From contig JAPTYO010000009.1 in assembly GCA_036873135.1 (NCBI GenBank), forward strand, positions 43,060,756 through 43,124,755: a stretch of 64,000 nt of DNA, read 5' to 3'. This document shows positions 10,640 through 21,237 of the stretch, in pieces. Source of the DNA: Clarkia xantiana subsp. parviflora (lineage: Eukaryota; Streptophyta; Magnoliopsida; Myrtales; Onagraceae). Under the pieces are notes generated by a model. That model made no database searches. It saw only the letters and a program-made list of their open reading frames with translations, and had not been told where the DNA came from. Each line of letters starts with the position of its first letter. The first letter of the stretch is position 1. Made by a program: the position numbers and the translations under genes.

Positions 10640-11200
10640 TCAATCAGTGTGCAAGCTCTATGTATGTACATGCATGTCGACAAGTGAAGAATATTTTCTA
10701 AGTATTTCCGTGTACGTACATAAACGTCGACGAGGATTCATGTCGACAAGTAAAAGAATATTTTCTAAGTATTTCCATGTACGTACATAAGTGTCGACAA
10801 GGATGCATGTCGACAAGTGAAGAATATTTTCTAAGTATTTCCGTGTACGTACATACATGTCGACAAGGATGCATGTCGACAAGTGAAGAATATTTTCTAA
10901 GTATTTCCATGTACGTACATACATGTCGACAATGATGCATGTTGACAAGTGAAGAATATTTTCTAACTATTTCCATGTACGTACATACATGTCGACAAGG
11001 ATGCATGTCGACAAGTGAAGAATATATTCTAAGTGTTATCATGTATGTACATACATGTCGACAAGGGTGCATGTCGACAAGGGGAAAATATTTTCTAAGT
11101 TTTTCCATGTACGTACATACATGTCGACAAGGAGAAAATATTTTCTAAGTGTTTTTGTGCACGTACGTACATATCGACAAGGGTGGATTGCATACATCAA
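10640..11200. repeat. G2 66-bp tandem array with nested palindromes
   Basis: About eight units of roughly 66 bp contain tgtcgacaag, gaatattttctaagtatttcc and the perfect palindrome TGTACGTACA. GTCGAC occurs about twice per unit. The period is a multiple of three, so spurious long ORFs appear on both strands. It lies upstream of the aORF start, unlike the arrays of G1, G3 and G4, which lie downstream of its stop. Confidence 0.9.
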
Positions 11201-12683
11201 GTAGCTACTATCAACCTCTACACAATGCCTCATGAGCATTCCTACGACGCTTATCGACAAAGCTCATACGACAACATCTATGGTAACGAGCATTAGATTT
11301 TGTTGAAATATTTTCTAAGTGTTTTAGCATGTTTGCAGACAATGACCGACAGTCTTTACATGACACTCAACGTACATTACCTAAGCTATCATTACCAACA
11401 TAAAACCATTGACGGTCGTGTACGTACAACTACCAATCATCAATATCGAGCACGTTAAAACAACGACTAAGGCATGGGAAAACATGTCGGCAATGAACAC
11501 TATGCATAAGGGAAGTATAACGATGCATTTACATTTTTCTAAAATTTTCAGCACTTAGGAAAATTTTGGCCGATTTTGGTCTAATTATTCTAATGCATTT
11601 TATCGAACACCTTGTATGCATGATAAGATAGCTAGGTACATGGTGATTTCAAGACTAAATCAAGGCCAAACGAAGTCACGAAAGGGCTAGCCATGTACGA
11701 AACTGGACTCACTGACACAAAGCAAGTTCGAATTGCTACTCACCCTCACCCAAAGATCCACGCACCGTCGCCGCCGCTGTCGTCTTCATGCGCCACCGCC
11801 GCCGTCTCACGCGCCGTCTCAGTCCCCTCCTTGCCCGCATTCGATCTTGATTGATGTTAAATGTGATGTGATTACTCCAAATTCACACCTCCATTAATTC
11901 CTTCTTCATCAAGAATGGAGAGCTTCTTGAGGATTTATCTATTAAGGATATATGATAATGGGTACTCTCTCTCCTAATTCTCATTAAAAATGCCTACACC
12001 ATGTGCTAAGGACTAAACTAATATCTATTTTCACATAAGTCCTTAGTATCACTTACTTACACCTCTCTTATACTTGTTTTACATGCATGCTCTCTAGTAT
12101 TGCATAACGCACTTCATAGATCGTCGTGCATGTTATCATTTTTATACGTACATGATGCAGATTCATGGTGGTCGCATGATTATTTTTATAATCCTAATAT
12201 GAATTGAATGTTTGCATCATTTTCCATGATTGCATCATACTACGTGTTTGCATCATTTTCCATGTTTACATCATGCTTCATGATTACATACATGTTCTCC
12301 AATTCCATATTATTCTAAGTGCTTTGCTTGTAGCATGATTACATCTTTCGTCTACTACACTGTCATCATTTACATATTGACAACATGCTATACGCTTACT
12401 TCATATACCATGATATTATCACATCGCATGTTTCTTTATTTTTACAAGTATTTTGCTCATCACATGATATTGCGAATATAATTGCATGTCATTATACGCA
12501 TATTGTCCGTTACGCTAACCTAGTAAACAGATTACGTATGTACGGCGGAAAATTAAAAGTTGGTCAAATTTATGATCTCAACATTCGAATTGACAAACAT
12601 GCCACCCCTGAGGTCAGTACCGAACCTAAATTGGACGAATATCTTATCTTTGAAAAGAGTCAAGTACGGGTTTTGAACCACTA
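11201..12683. other. G2 non-coding region before the polypurine tract
   Basis: No gene seen. About 11760-11830 is a GC-rich patch of cgccgccg-type text resembling 20220-20340 in G4, a shared upstream segment of the aORF side. About 12170-12290 has repeated gcatcattttccatg and catgattaca phrases. Confidence 0.55.
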
Positions 12684-12700
12684 CTTGACTCGGGGGCAAG
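12684..12700 (+). promoter_or_regulatory. G2 polypurine tract
   Basis: cttgactcgggggcaag abuts the LTR start TGTTAGAC. The same 17 bases abut the G4 3' LTR on the opposite strand (19455-19471), showing that the two families are related. Confidence 0.75.
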
Positions 12701-13347
12701 TGTTAGACATATGTCCAATTCAGGTTCGTATTTACATTTCGGGCCTCGTAAAATATCCCAAAACCCGTAAAAAACCCTTTCGCGGACACCCAAGTCTAAA
12801 ACGGTCCGGGATACGCAAAATTCCCGGGCAATCCGGACCTCCGGATTGTTAAACAATCCGGGTAAGTCCGGATTACCGTTTTCCCTCGTACGCTCACCCC
12901 GATTAATTTGCCAAGTGCGGGAAGTCGGTGCATACATAGTCCACCTTGATGACGGTATACGTCTTCCTTACATACCGACATCAAGTGGTTCAAAACTGGG
13001 CATGATCCTTAGGTTCCCTATAAATAGGGGCTTAGATCTCCCATTCTAGACAACTCCCTCACTTTTGGACTTTGAATGCTCTGACTTCTCTCTAAGGCAA
13101 GTCCTAACTTGAGCGTCGGAGTGGGCCCAACCAGCACCCCCCCCCTTCCCACGCTTGTTACTGCCCCTCGTGCAGGACCCGAAGGTCAAGAGTTTAAGGT
13201 CGAGGATTGGGAGATTAGCTCGGTGATTGTGTTTTAAGGATCGCGGCGTTCCCGTCCTTATACACACATCTCGAGCCCGTTCGTGAAGAAGGAAGCCTAT
13301 TCGTGAAGGAAAAACCCGAAGCTGCCCAGGCTGAAGCAAACCCAACA
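12701..13347 (+). repeat. G2 3' LTR
   Basis: 647 bases, TGTTAGAC...CCCAACA. The first part aligns with the G4 LTR (catatgtccaattc, gtatttacatttcgggcctcg). Contains CCGGA-rich hairpins near 12830-12885. TATA box TATAAATA at 13019-13026 lies inside the inverted repeat CCCTAT-AA-ATAGGG. Right flank GCACC (13348-13352) would be the target duplication; its partner is outside the window. Confidence 0.85.
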
Positions 13348-14601
13348 GCACCCAAACACCACCGGCGTATCCACGGGATTGGCGTCCTGTAATCTGAACC
13401 TTTTCAATAGTTTGTTGATATAGGCTTCTTGAGATAGGAATCATTTCCGGGTTGCCCGATGTCTAGCAATATTAATGCCTAAGATGTACGTGGCTTCTCC
13501 GGTGTCTTTCATCTCAAATACAGATACCAACCATTACTTTGACTTGTTCATAAAACTCAGGTCGTTTACAGCAATGAGTATGTTGTCCACGTATAAGGTT
13601 AAGATGACATATTTAGACCCGGGGGTCTTATAATACACGCACGGATCTTCGTGAAGATTCACGAATCCGTTTCCTACGATTTCCTCGTGGAATCTGCGGT
13701 ACCATTTCCGAGACGACCGTTTAAGACCGTAGATGGACCTTTGGAGTTTACAAACTTTACGTTCGTTACCAGGAGTAATGAAACCCTATGGTTGCTCCAT
13801 GCGGATCTCTTCCTCCAGGTTCCCGTGGAGGAATGCAGTCTTAAAATCCATTTAATGCAGCTCGGGATCGAGACTTGCGACCAGGACCATTACTGGCCCT
13901 TAACCGTGGTTTTACACACAGTCGGTGGGTTTGTTTCGTCAAAGTCAACTACGTGAAATTGGGTATGTCCTTTCGCAACAAGATAGGTTTCGCACACCTG
14001 ACCTTTTCCATCAGTGGTGAGCCTTCTTTCAGGACTCACCGTATCCTTGTGCCCCTGTTGTTAGCAGGTAAATCAACTACAGACTATAATGGCTTTCATT
14101 TAAGCGATCTCTCTCTTTTATTGTTTTCCTCCATTTCTCCACTTGAGGTCTTTCCAATGCTTACCAACATTTGTTAGAGTGAGGTTATCACCCTAGTCGA
14201 TGGGTTTGATACCTTTGACTTTCGTCTAGGTTAGTTAATCCCATCTTGACTCTGAATGTTTCTCCCACTCGGGATGATGCCTCTTATCGGAGCATCACTT
14301 CCATTGGAAATAAGAGCAGTGCTTAAACCTTGACCTAAAACTTTCCTTGGACGACCTCTTGGTCTCGGGGTTTTACTTCCGATATGAATTACTTGATCAC
14401 TAGGACCTTGAACCAAGTTGGTCGGAACGCTCCCACTGGAAACAATGGGTAGTCTAGGCAGTTGTGGCATTCCTGGTTCAGCAATATGCAGGTTCTACTT
14501 GATTCGTCTCTGCGGCAAAAATGATCTCCTGTGGTAGGGTTTATTTCTCCCACTGGATTTACTATGAAAATGTTTCCATTATCATTTACCATGTCATTCA
14601 C
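13348..14601 (-). pseudogene. C1 copia linker and reverse transcriptase remnant
   Basis: On the minus strand the text follows C4 and C5 reverse transcriptase almost phrase by phrase: FLHG-type region near 13830, YGLK-type region near 13720, VYTKT and the DD active-site region near 13600. Many stops and frameshifts interrupt it. Upstream (14470-14231) is the integrase-to-RT linker with the basic phrase RPRGRPRK. Role if intact: copying element RNA into DNA. Confidence 0.75.
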
Positions 14602-16690
14602 TTGAGTTGCCGGTTGAAATATCTCCCCCTCGAATTAAGTGGGACATGATTGTCAGTGTTACTGCTCTGGTTTGATCAAGACTACATCAGTTTGAAACTG
14701 ACCATTCATTGTAAATTCATCCTCAAGTGATGTAATGTCTCATGTTTCACCACGACACCATTTTCAAAAGCCTTAAACAGGTATTTTCTAAGAGTAGGTA
14801 ACATACTCTTGTCCTAAAAACGTGTTTACTGCGCAATTTAATGTCGCGTGATGATATGATTTCAACTCATTATCATTCTTTAGCTTTTATGGCGACGTGT
14901 CATACTGAGTCCATTGGAACACAGTTTTACATATACGTGAATCATCTTTTTCAACCCATAGGGAACGTCTAATTGAATGACTCTAACATTATGTTTATAA
15001 ACTGTGCTTCTTGAAGTGTGTCATTTGATTTGAATGCCTAGCCTGACTTAGCATTCAATGCGTATGGAATGAAAAACGTTCAACCGACTTCATCCTTCTT
15101 CGTTTACAAACTTATATCGGAGATTTTATCCCATCTCCGAACTGAGCATTTTGGGATCTCACCTTATGCGTCAGTTAATACTTTTACAAGGTCGTGGTAG
15201 CTTATGAAGCATACTTCTTTCCGATGTAAATGTTATCTATAGGTTGTTTCCGAAGGGACACAAACGAAAATTCAGCAATTAATCATTTAAAACTCTTCAT
15301 CATCAAACTCATAATTTAAAACGACGTGTTCCGTATTTCGAGGTCCGTACGCGCATGGCGCTATTTACCGAATTTCAATCCTTGGTTAAATCGTTTCATG
15401 TCTGAATTTAATTTAATCCAGTCGGTTTCGCACATGATCATCATTACTGATTATTTCTTTCAATGGAGTGCTAACAATTAAGAAATATTAAATCTTTCAT
15501 TCTAGCAACGCAATCGATGTGTATGTTCAGTTCAGTTGTCGCGACTAAGATGACGGAGTACGTGAATCGTTTCGTTTTATTCGACCACTTTACCTAGCCG
15601 AAATTTCGTTTCGGGTCGATCCTGTTTAACCGGGTCGATTAATTTTGACAAGTATATCACATTTCGAATCGAACGGAAACTACTTTATTCAATAAATCTG
15701 AATCTCGAAATAACCAAAATTTTAGTAACTCAAATGAACGATAAATGACAATGGTAGGGTTCTTGATCTAAAGTTCCCGTATTTGATCCATGATTGTTGT
15801 ATAGATAGTCGAGAACTTTAAGCCATGTTGAACATCACAGCTGAGTAAATTCACGATTGAATCACGTCAAGTGATATGTATCTGTATAAAACATTTTACC
15901 GCTTTATACACATGACCTACAAGGCGTACCTGAGACGCACTTTATCAACATGGTTTAACCCACCGGATTATCGTATAAGACCTTCATGGACCAATTCTCT
16001 CTATGATATGCGGATCATGGTTGACTTCTTTTGAACTCAGTATGGTAAGCAGAGAAGGTTTTCCTTTTTACTGCTGTGGTTACTGTACTCGATTAGACTC
16101 AAAGTCATTGAGTCCTGTCAACATCAGACAACCATATACATATTTTCTATGTTGACCTTTCATTTTAAAGATCCGATGCGGGTTTTACGCCAACATCCAT
16201 GAAAAGAGAGAAGACCGTCATGTTAATTCGAAACGTATAAATTTTGCATCCTTGCATCCACCGAGGCGGATGTAAAGACATACTAAGCTGCAACATTGCA
16301 TGGTTACAATTGAAGTCTTCTTCAACCCCCTTTTTTTTTACCAAGGTTAAATGTATTACCACATATGCAATAAGATCATCAGAGAACCTACTCCCATGCT
16401 TGGTGAAACAAATTATTACATTCGTCTCTCATTGTCAAAATCATACAGACTACAATATTCATCCGTAGTTGTCCTCTCAACTTTTCAGAATCGTAGTAGA
16501 GAGTTCAACACGTACTCCTTTTATTCATCATGATTCATACCATCAAGATTGCGAGGAATATCGAATCGAACTAACTCAACTAATTCATACTAATACATCG
16601 ATGATTATGCAAAAATAAGGGAGACAATAAATTTTGAGAAACAATTGCAAACATCAGATATCTATTAAGATAGAATGCGACAACTAACGA
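14602..16690 (-). other. C1 degenerate internal region
   Basis: No readable gene. Parts align with C5 60000-61250 in the opposite orientation (for example the cacttaattcgagtggga phrase) and with C3 50600-51400, so it is an old copia internal segment that has lost recognisable integrase. Confidence 0.6.
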
Positions 16691-17526
16691 TTCCTCAGTC
16701 ATCTGAACCAATTGACCACCAGTAAACCAATGGAAGATGGTTGTGAAAGAGTTCACATTACAGTCGTCTTCTATCCAATAGATCAGTCTTTTAAATCGGT
16801 TTTATTCGCAAATTACCGGAACGGGGATTTTAAAACAAGTATACCCGATCTTGGCTTTCCCAAGGCCCTTTTTATTTTGAAAAAAATATTCTGATGAATT
16901 CACTCATGCATTTATAAATCTACCATCCATGTAAATTATCATACGCCAGTAACATTCATCACACAAACCGCACTCACACTTACGCGTAATGCGTCTAATG
17001 TTCCGAGGAACTCATGCTTGCATATATATATATTTCTACTTCCAAGTAAATTATTAAATGCGGCTACATCCTCAACATTATAGTATACGTGTCAAACACG
17101 AAACTTCCACATCAATCATACATATTTGGCGACTTGTTTTCGATTTTAAAATAATTTTAAACATTAGGGGCTGATTTGCAATTCATGCTTATATTCAATT
17201 ACCCAGCATTCTAGCCATAAATCCTAGGCATTTCCAACTATCACAGCATGTCTATCCTAGTGCGCATATCATATATTTAACCAGGGCTCCACCCCCAACA
17301 TGCATTATCTAGCTAGCTTGACTTAGTCAAGACAACAGTTCTAATAATGCGTAAATATATATTGAATAATAAATAATTACATTTCAGGCCACTAATTAAT
17401 CCAGTCCCAAAAACATGTATCTCCGAGATCCATCCCCATAATCAAAACAAGGCATAAAGGTTATCAACCCTTGAGCACTGTGTAGGCCATTTAAGGTTCA
17501 AAAACATTTGGATTTTAAAACATGAC
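16691..17526 (-). other. C1 5' leader, left part
   Basis: Untranslated leader shared with C3 (51420-52130), C4 (56050-56678) and C5 (58500-59340, opposite strand). Marker phrases are gattcctcagtcatctg, ccagtaaaccaatgga and caaggcccttttt. No gene seen. It continues at 39625 after G3. Confidence 0.75.
17522..17526. repeat. G3 target site duplication, left copy (ATGAC)
   Basis: ATGAC precedes the G3 end TGTTGG. An identical ATGAC follows the other LTR at 39625-39629. Five bases is the usual gypsy duplication length. Confidence 0.92.
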
Positions 17527-18174
17527 TGTTGGATCACCGTTGGAACTCCGGCACGTTCTTGACGGAAGTCCGAACTCCTTTGCTCCAAGTAATCCTGCAA
17601 GAAGGGGATAGACCGGGCGGTGACCCAGAATCCCTCTCCGATGCTTAAATGAGTATCTCAATGTAGGCAAGCAAGTATGAAGGTATGAGTGTGTAAATCA
17701 GCGTATCTGAGTTCTGAGGTAACTCCTTCCTTTATATAGGGGAGGAGTTACCCCAGTTACCTGTCGAGGTAACTGCCAGGGGCAGTCTGCCCACGTTCCG
17801 TCTTTTCAGGCCACTCCCCCACTATGCTGATAGTGGGCGTGTTTCTCGGCCTCATCCTCTGGTAGCAAGTCCCGACGGAAGTCGGGGACTCCAGAGTTAT
17901 CTCCTTTGGTCACCGCTCGGGGCCCCTCGTCATCGGGACAGGGCCAACATCCTCATGGATTCAACATCGGGGCCTACTTAAAGGCATATCATCGGGGCCT
18001 ACTCAAAGGCATATCATCAGGACCGTACAGCTCATATGTCGGGACCGACCTTGTCGGGACCGACCTTGTCGGGATCCCTCACATTGACCTTCTAGGCCTC
18101 TTTTGGAGCCCAATGGGCTTACTTCACCGTTTACTCGTCGTTAATGGGCCTAACGGCTATATCGAAACCCATCA
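17527..18174 (-). repeat. G3 3' LTR
   Basis: 648 bases, reading TGTTGGATC...CCCATCA on the plus strand (TGATGGG...CCAACA in sense). It carries an extra tandem copy of the 15-base unit gaccgaccttgtcgg compared with the 5' LTR. The TATA region (TTTATATAG, about 17732-17740) lies between GGTAACTCCT and AGGAGTTACC. Confidence 0.93.
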
Positions 18175-18186
18175 TTTGCCCCCAAG
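18175..18186 (-). promoter_or_regulatory. G3 polypurine tract
   Basis: tttgcccccaag on the plus strand is CTTGGGGGCAAA in sense, identical to the G1 tract, directly next to the LTR. Confidence 0.8.
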
Positions 18187-18521
18187 ACATGAGGGACTTA
18201 TAGTTCGTCGTGTCTTTCAACTCCGGACCTCCCGATATCGGCATCGGAGGCTTTTAACTTCGGACCTTCTAGCTTCTGACGCGGATCTTCTCCTCCATGA
18301 TTCCCCGATATTCCGAGGATAACCACCGAATCCGAAAGGATTTCTCGGTTACTCAACTATTAAATGCGATGGGTGATGAAGCGACGGCTTGGGTACCCGT
18401 GCCTGCTTTTTCTGAAAAAGAACTTTCTAGCCGTTTTGTCGCTAGTGTCTCAACGACTCAGGTTGAGGCGTTTCATCTTCAACGGTCCAGATTGCAACGT
18501 CTCTTTGGCTGTCTTCTCTCC

Positions 18522-18529
18522 TACAAAAC
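18522..18529 (+). promoter_or_regulatory. Degenerate TATA site of the G3 antisense gene
   Basis: TACAAAAC lies about 150 bases upstream of the aORF ATG, in sequence that aligns with the TATAAAAG site of G1. One base change removes the TATA consensus. Confidence 0.4.
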
Positions 18530-18734
18530 CCCAAATCTTGGCACTATTCAGTTCTCCTTCACCGTTTCATCCTCTATGATTTCAAAAGCTCAAGCTCTCC
18601 CTTATGATTTCTGATCAGCACTCCGGCAACCAGGATCTCCGACCACCAGGATCATCTTTTCTTCTCCGATTCAACATGTCTGGTAAGATTTCTTCCTCTG
18701 ATTCCAAAAATCAACTGTGCCTTTTCTTGCCATG

Positions 18735-18739
18735 TTCAT
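18735..18739. repeat. G4 target duplication, left copy (TTCAT)
   Basis: TTCAT precedes TGTTGCG. ATCAT follows the other LTR at 29346-29350, a five-base duplication with one mismatch. Confidence 0.6.
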
Positions 18740-19454
18740 TGTTGCGTCCTGGATGAACTGGGCCGTGAGGACACGTCTGTTCGTGCGGTTGTGCGGGTTT
18801 TCGGGCTGTAACCCTTCGTCGGGAAGAGGTTGGGCCACTGGCGAGTGTTCGATTGACTCCCGTAAAGGTCTGTGTCTCGGTAAGGCTGTGTCTCAGGAGG
18901 CGGTGGTCTGTGCACAAATACAGAAGTCTGGGCGACGATTCCTGCACAAAGGACCAATACGGAGAGGGGGGGGTGCTAGCGGAGCCCTCTCCGAAGCTTA
19001 AGTCACTATAGGGGTAAAAGAGTAATTCTAGAGAGAGAATATTTCTAGAGAGAAGTCAGAGCTCAAAATACCAAAGTTGGGCAAATGAGAGGATGTGTCA
19101 AAATGGGTGGCCAAGGCCTCCTATTTATAGGCTTCCTTGGGACCGGACCCGGTTTTAAAGCGGTTTGGTGACGGTTCAAGAGCATGCGGTAACCGTCATC
19201 CATATTGGTAATGCGCGAACTTGACTTCTCTACACGTAACGGTAATCGCGGAAACGATAGTCGCACGATACCCGTAATGCAATCCGGACCTCGTCGAATT
19301 TGGGCAATTCGGCGAGGTCCGGTCCGGACGCGCGTAAATGCGTTTCCGGACCGTTTTGACTCCTTGGGAGACGTTTTCAAAACGAGATGTAATTTTGACG
19401 TGTTTACGAGGCTCGAAATGTAAATACGAACCCGAATTGGACATATATCCATCA
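18740..19454 (-). repeat. G4 3' LTR
   Basis: 715 bases, TGTTGCG...CCATCA on the plus strand. Compared with the 5' LTR it lacks about 60 bases of CCGGA hairpin sequence (near 19320) and one copy of a ctagagagagaatattt duplication. TATA lies in CCTATTTATAGG near 19121. Confidence 0.93.
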
Positions 19455-19471
19455 CTTGCCCCCGAGTCAAG
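19455..19471 (-). promoter_or_regulatory. G4 polypurine tract
   Basis: The sense strand reads CTTGACTCGGGGGCAAG, adjoining the LTR start TGATGG. Confidence 0.75.
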
Positions 19472-20921
19472 TAACGGTTTAGAACCTTTCTTGACTCTAT
19501 TTTTAAGTTAGGATACGTGTCCAATTTGATTTTGACGCTAACCTTTCGGTTTTGATCGTTGGTTGGACGTAGACATCTTGATTTCGTCCGTCCTTTGATT
19601 TTCTGACCGAATGACTTTGTTTCCTGTCATCACGGTTATTGCAATAGGGAATGTGTATACGTAACGTGCAAGTACGGTTATCGTTGGAAACATAAACAAT
19701 TAGTAATACACCATGCGAACATGCCTCTATCAACATGCATGCACAAGTAATGGTCATGGCAAGATCGTAATTATGCAATGCAAGGAATATAAACCGTACG
19801 TTTCTAAAACAACTTAGCGATTATCAAATCATGAATCATGCGATATGGAAACATACGCGTAGAGTGACGGGTTTGATACGTGCAATATCAAGATATGCGT
19901 AGGAGTAGATATTTAGAAGAGAGGGTGGAGTATACCGTAGGTGTTTAGGCGTGAGTGTAGATAAGTTAATCCTTTAATCCTTATCAACAAAGCATCTTTT
20001 GGGATATGTAATTACACACATCCCCAACTATCCTTCCAGCATCTTGGGAATTCATCATTCCATCTTCTTTGCAGGTAATTCCTTCTTCATTTCCCGAAAT
20101 TGTTTGTGTGTTCATAGTTTCTTCGCCGTCGTAGAGCTTAGGCATATCCTGACAGTTTCGTGTTTGATCCCTGACTTGTTTTCAGAAATTGACACCACCA
20201 TTCGACCCAGATTGTCACGAGGATTCCAGCGCCGCCTTCGGAATCGCCAGGAGACGCCGGACGCGCCCTCACGCGCCGCCGCGTGAGATTCATCCCTGCC
20301 GGCGCGTGTAGCCCACGCGCCGCCTTCCCGGCCTCTGTTCGTCGCGGTCCTTACCTTTCCGAAATCGTCTCGACGAGGGGAGTCCATTGGGATACTTTTC
20401 GTCACGTTTTGAGGTAATTTGGAAACTCGATTTTACAGGACAGCTTCGACTTGATTTCGAATGTCGCCGTATTGTCGTTCGTTTGAGCTATTTGTCGTCG
20501 TTGACGTAGGGAACTGCTTGTTGATGCTTGTATGTCGAATAATTGCTGATTGGTTGCCGTTATTATCGTCGTTTGTCCATAACTTAGGCGATTTTTCACT
20601 TCCGTGGATAGTTGAGGTAGAATTCCCCGTTTGGACATAGTGCCCCCGTGTCTTTGTGTAGAAGCTTTTTGGTCGATATTCATAATTTTTTCCCTTGGCG
20701 GGTTTTTTGGTTGACGGGGATTGCCAAATGACTTTAGGCATAGTCACTTGTTGTTTTGACGCCTTAGAGAAATATTTTCCCTAAGCGTTGCCGTGTTTGA
20801 TCCTTGCGGTTCGTCGCGTTAATCCCACCGTTTGCATGATAGCTTCTTAAGACGTTAGTCCCTTTTATTGTACGTACCAACTTTATTATGCGCGTGGACC
20901 TTGGCTACGTACGTTGACTTT
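19472..20921. other. G4 region upstream of aORF exons
   Basis: No Transposase_28-like exon could be found here, though G1, G2 and G3 all have one, so the aORF N-terminus appears lost or too diverged to read. GC-rich cgccgcc/cgcgcc patch at 20220-20340 matches the G2 patch near 11760-11830. Confidence 0.55.
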
Positions 20922-21061
20922 TTGATACGCGCGTTGACTTTTGCTTTGCGCGTTGACTTTTGATACGCGCGTTGACTTTTGCTATGCACGTTGACTTTTT
21001 GATACGCGTGTTGACTTTTGCTGTGCGCGTTGACTTTTTGATACGCGCGTTGACTTTTGCT
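20922..21061 (+). repeat. G4 20-22-bp tandem array of TTGACTTTT (W-box core)
   Basis: Eight copies of GTTGACTTTT alternate with gatacgcgc and gctttgcgc spacers. TTGACT fits the WRKY-factor W-box TTGAC[CT]. The array lies upstream of the first surviving aORF exon on the same strand as that gene. Confidence 0.85.
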
Positions 21062-21237
21062 TGATTCTTTACAGGTTGTGAAGTCGTAGTAGCCTCTTGC
21101 GGAATTCCCTTCCTTTCGACCGAGTTGTTGCTATGAGTAAATCCTTCATTCTTACTTTGCACATTCTTGAGCATTTTGATACTCATAATTGATAGCTTTT
21201 CGAACGGCTATATGTCTTTTGTGCATTCACATTGCAG

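Larger units (their letters stand above)
6601..13347 (+). mobile_element. G2: pol-less Tat-type Ty3/gypsy element
   Basis: Plus-strand gypsy relic with protease and gag fragments, an antisense aORF, a 66-bp array, a polypurine tract and a 3' LTR. No reverse transcriptase, RNase H or integrase is found between 6601 and 13347. The 3' LTR ends at 13347 directly against C1 copia sequence, so G2 is inserted in C1. The matching 5' LTR was not found in the window. The left limit is uncertain. Confidence 0.75.
13348..17526 (-). mobile_element. C1: Ty1/copia element, part left of G3
   Basis: Minus-strand copia relic whose other half resumes at 39625. G2 cuts it on the left at 13347, inside the reverse transcriptase 3' part. 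G3 cuts it on the right with target duplication ATGAC (17522-17526 and 39625-39629). The RNase H end and 3' LTR must lie left of the window. Confidence 0.85.

Noticed and set aside
10658..11260. Repetitive Cys/His/Arg-rich open frames over the G2 array
   Set aside because: Same artefact: a 66-bp unit read through in several frames on both strands.
12385..12852. 155-codon frame running into the G2 LTR
   Set aside because: It crosses the polypurine tract and LTR start; its second half is LTR sequence, so it is not a gene.
18297..18614. 105-codon plus-strand frame upstream of the G3 aORF start
   Set aside because: It covers the promoter/leader side of the aORF, has no match in G1 and lacks domain features.
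19999..20286. Possible missing N-terminal exon of the G4 aORF
   Set aside because: None of the Transposase_28-like phrases seen in G1, G2 and G3 could be found in it.
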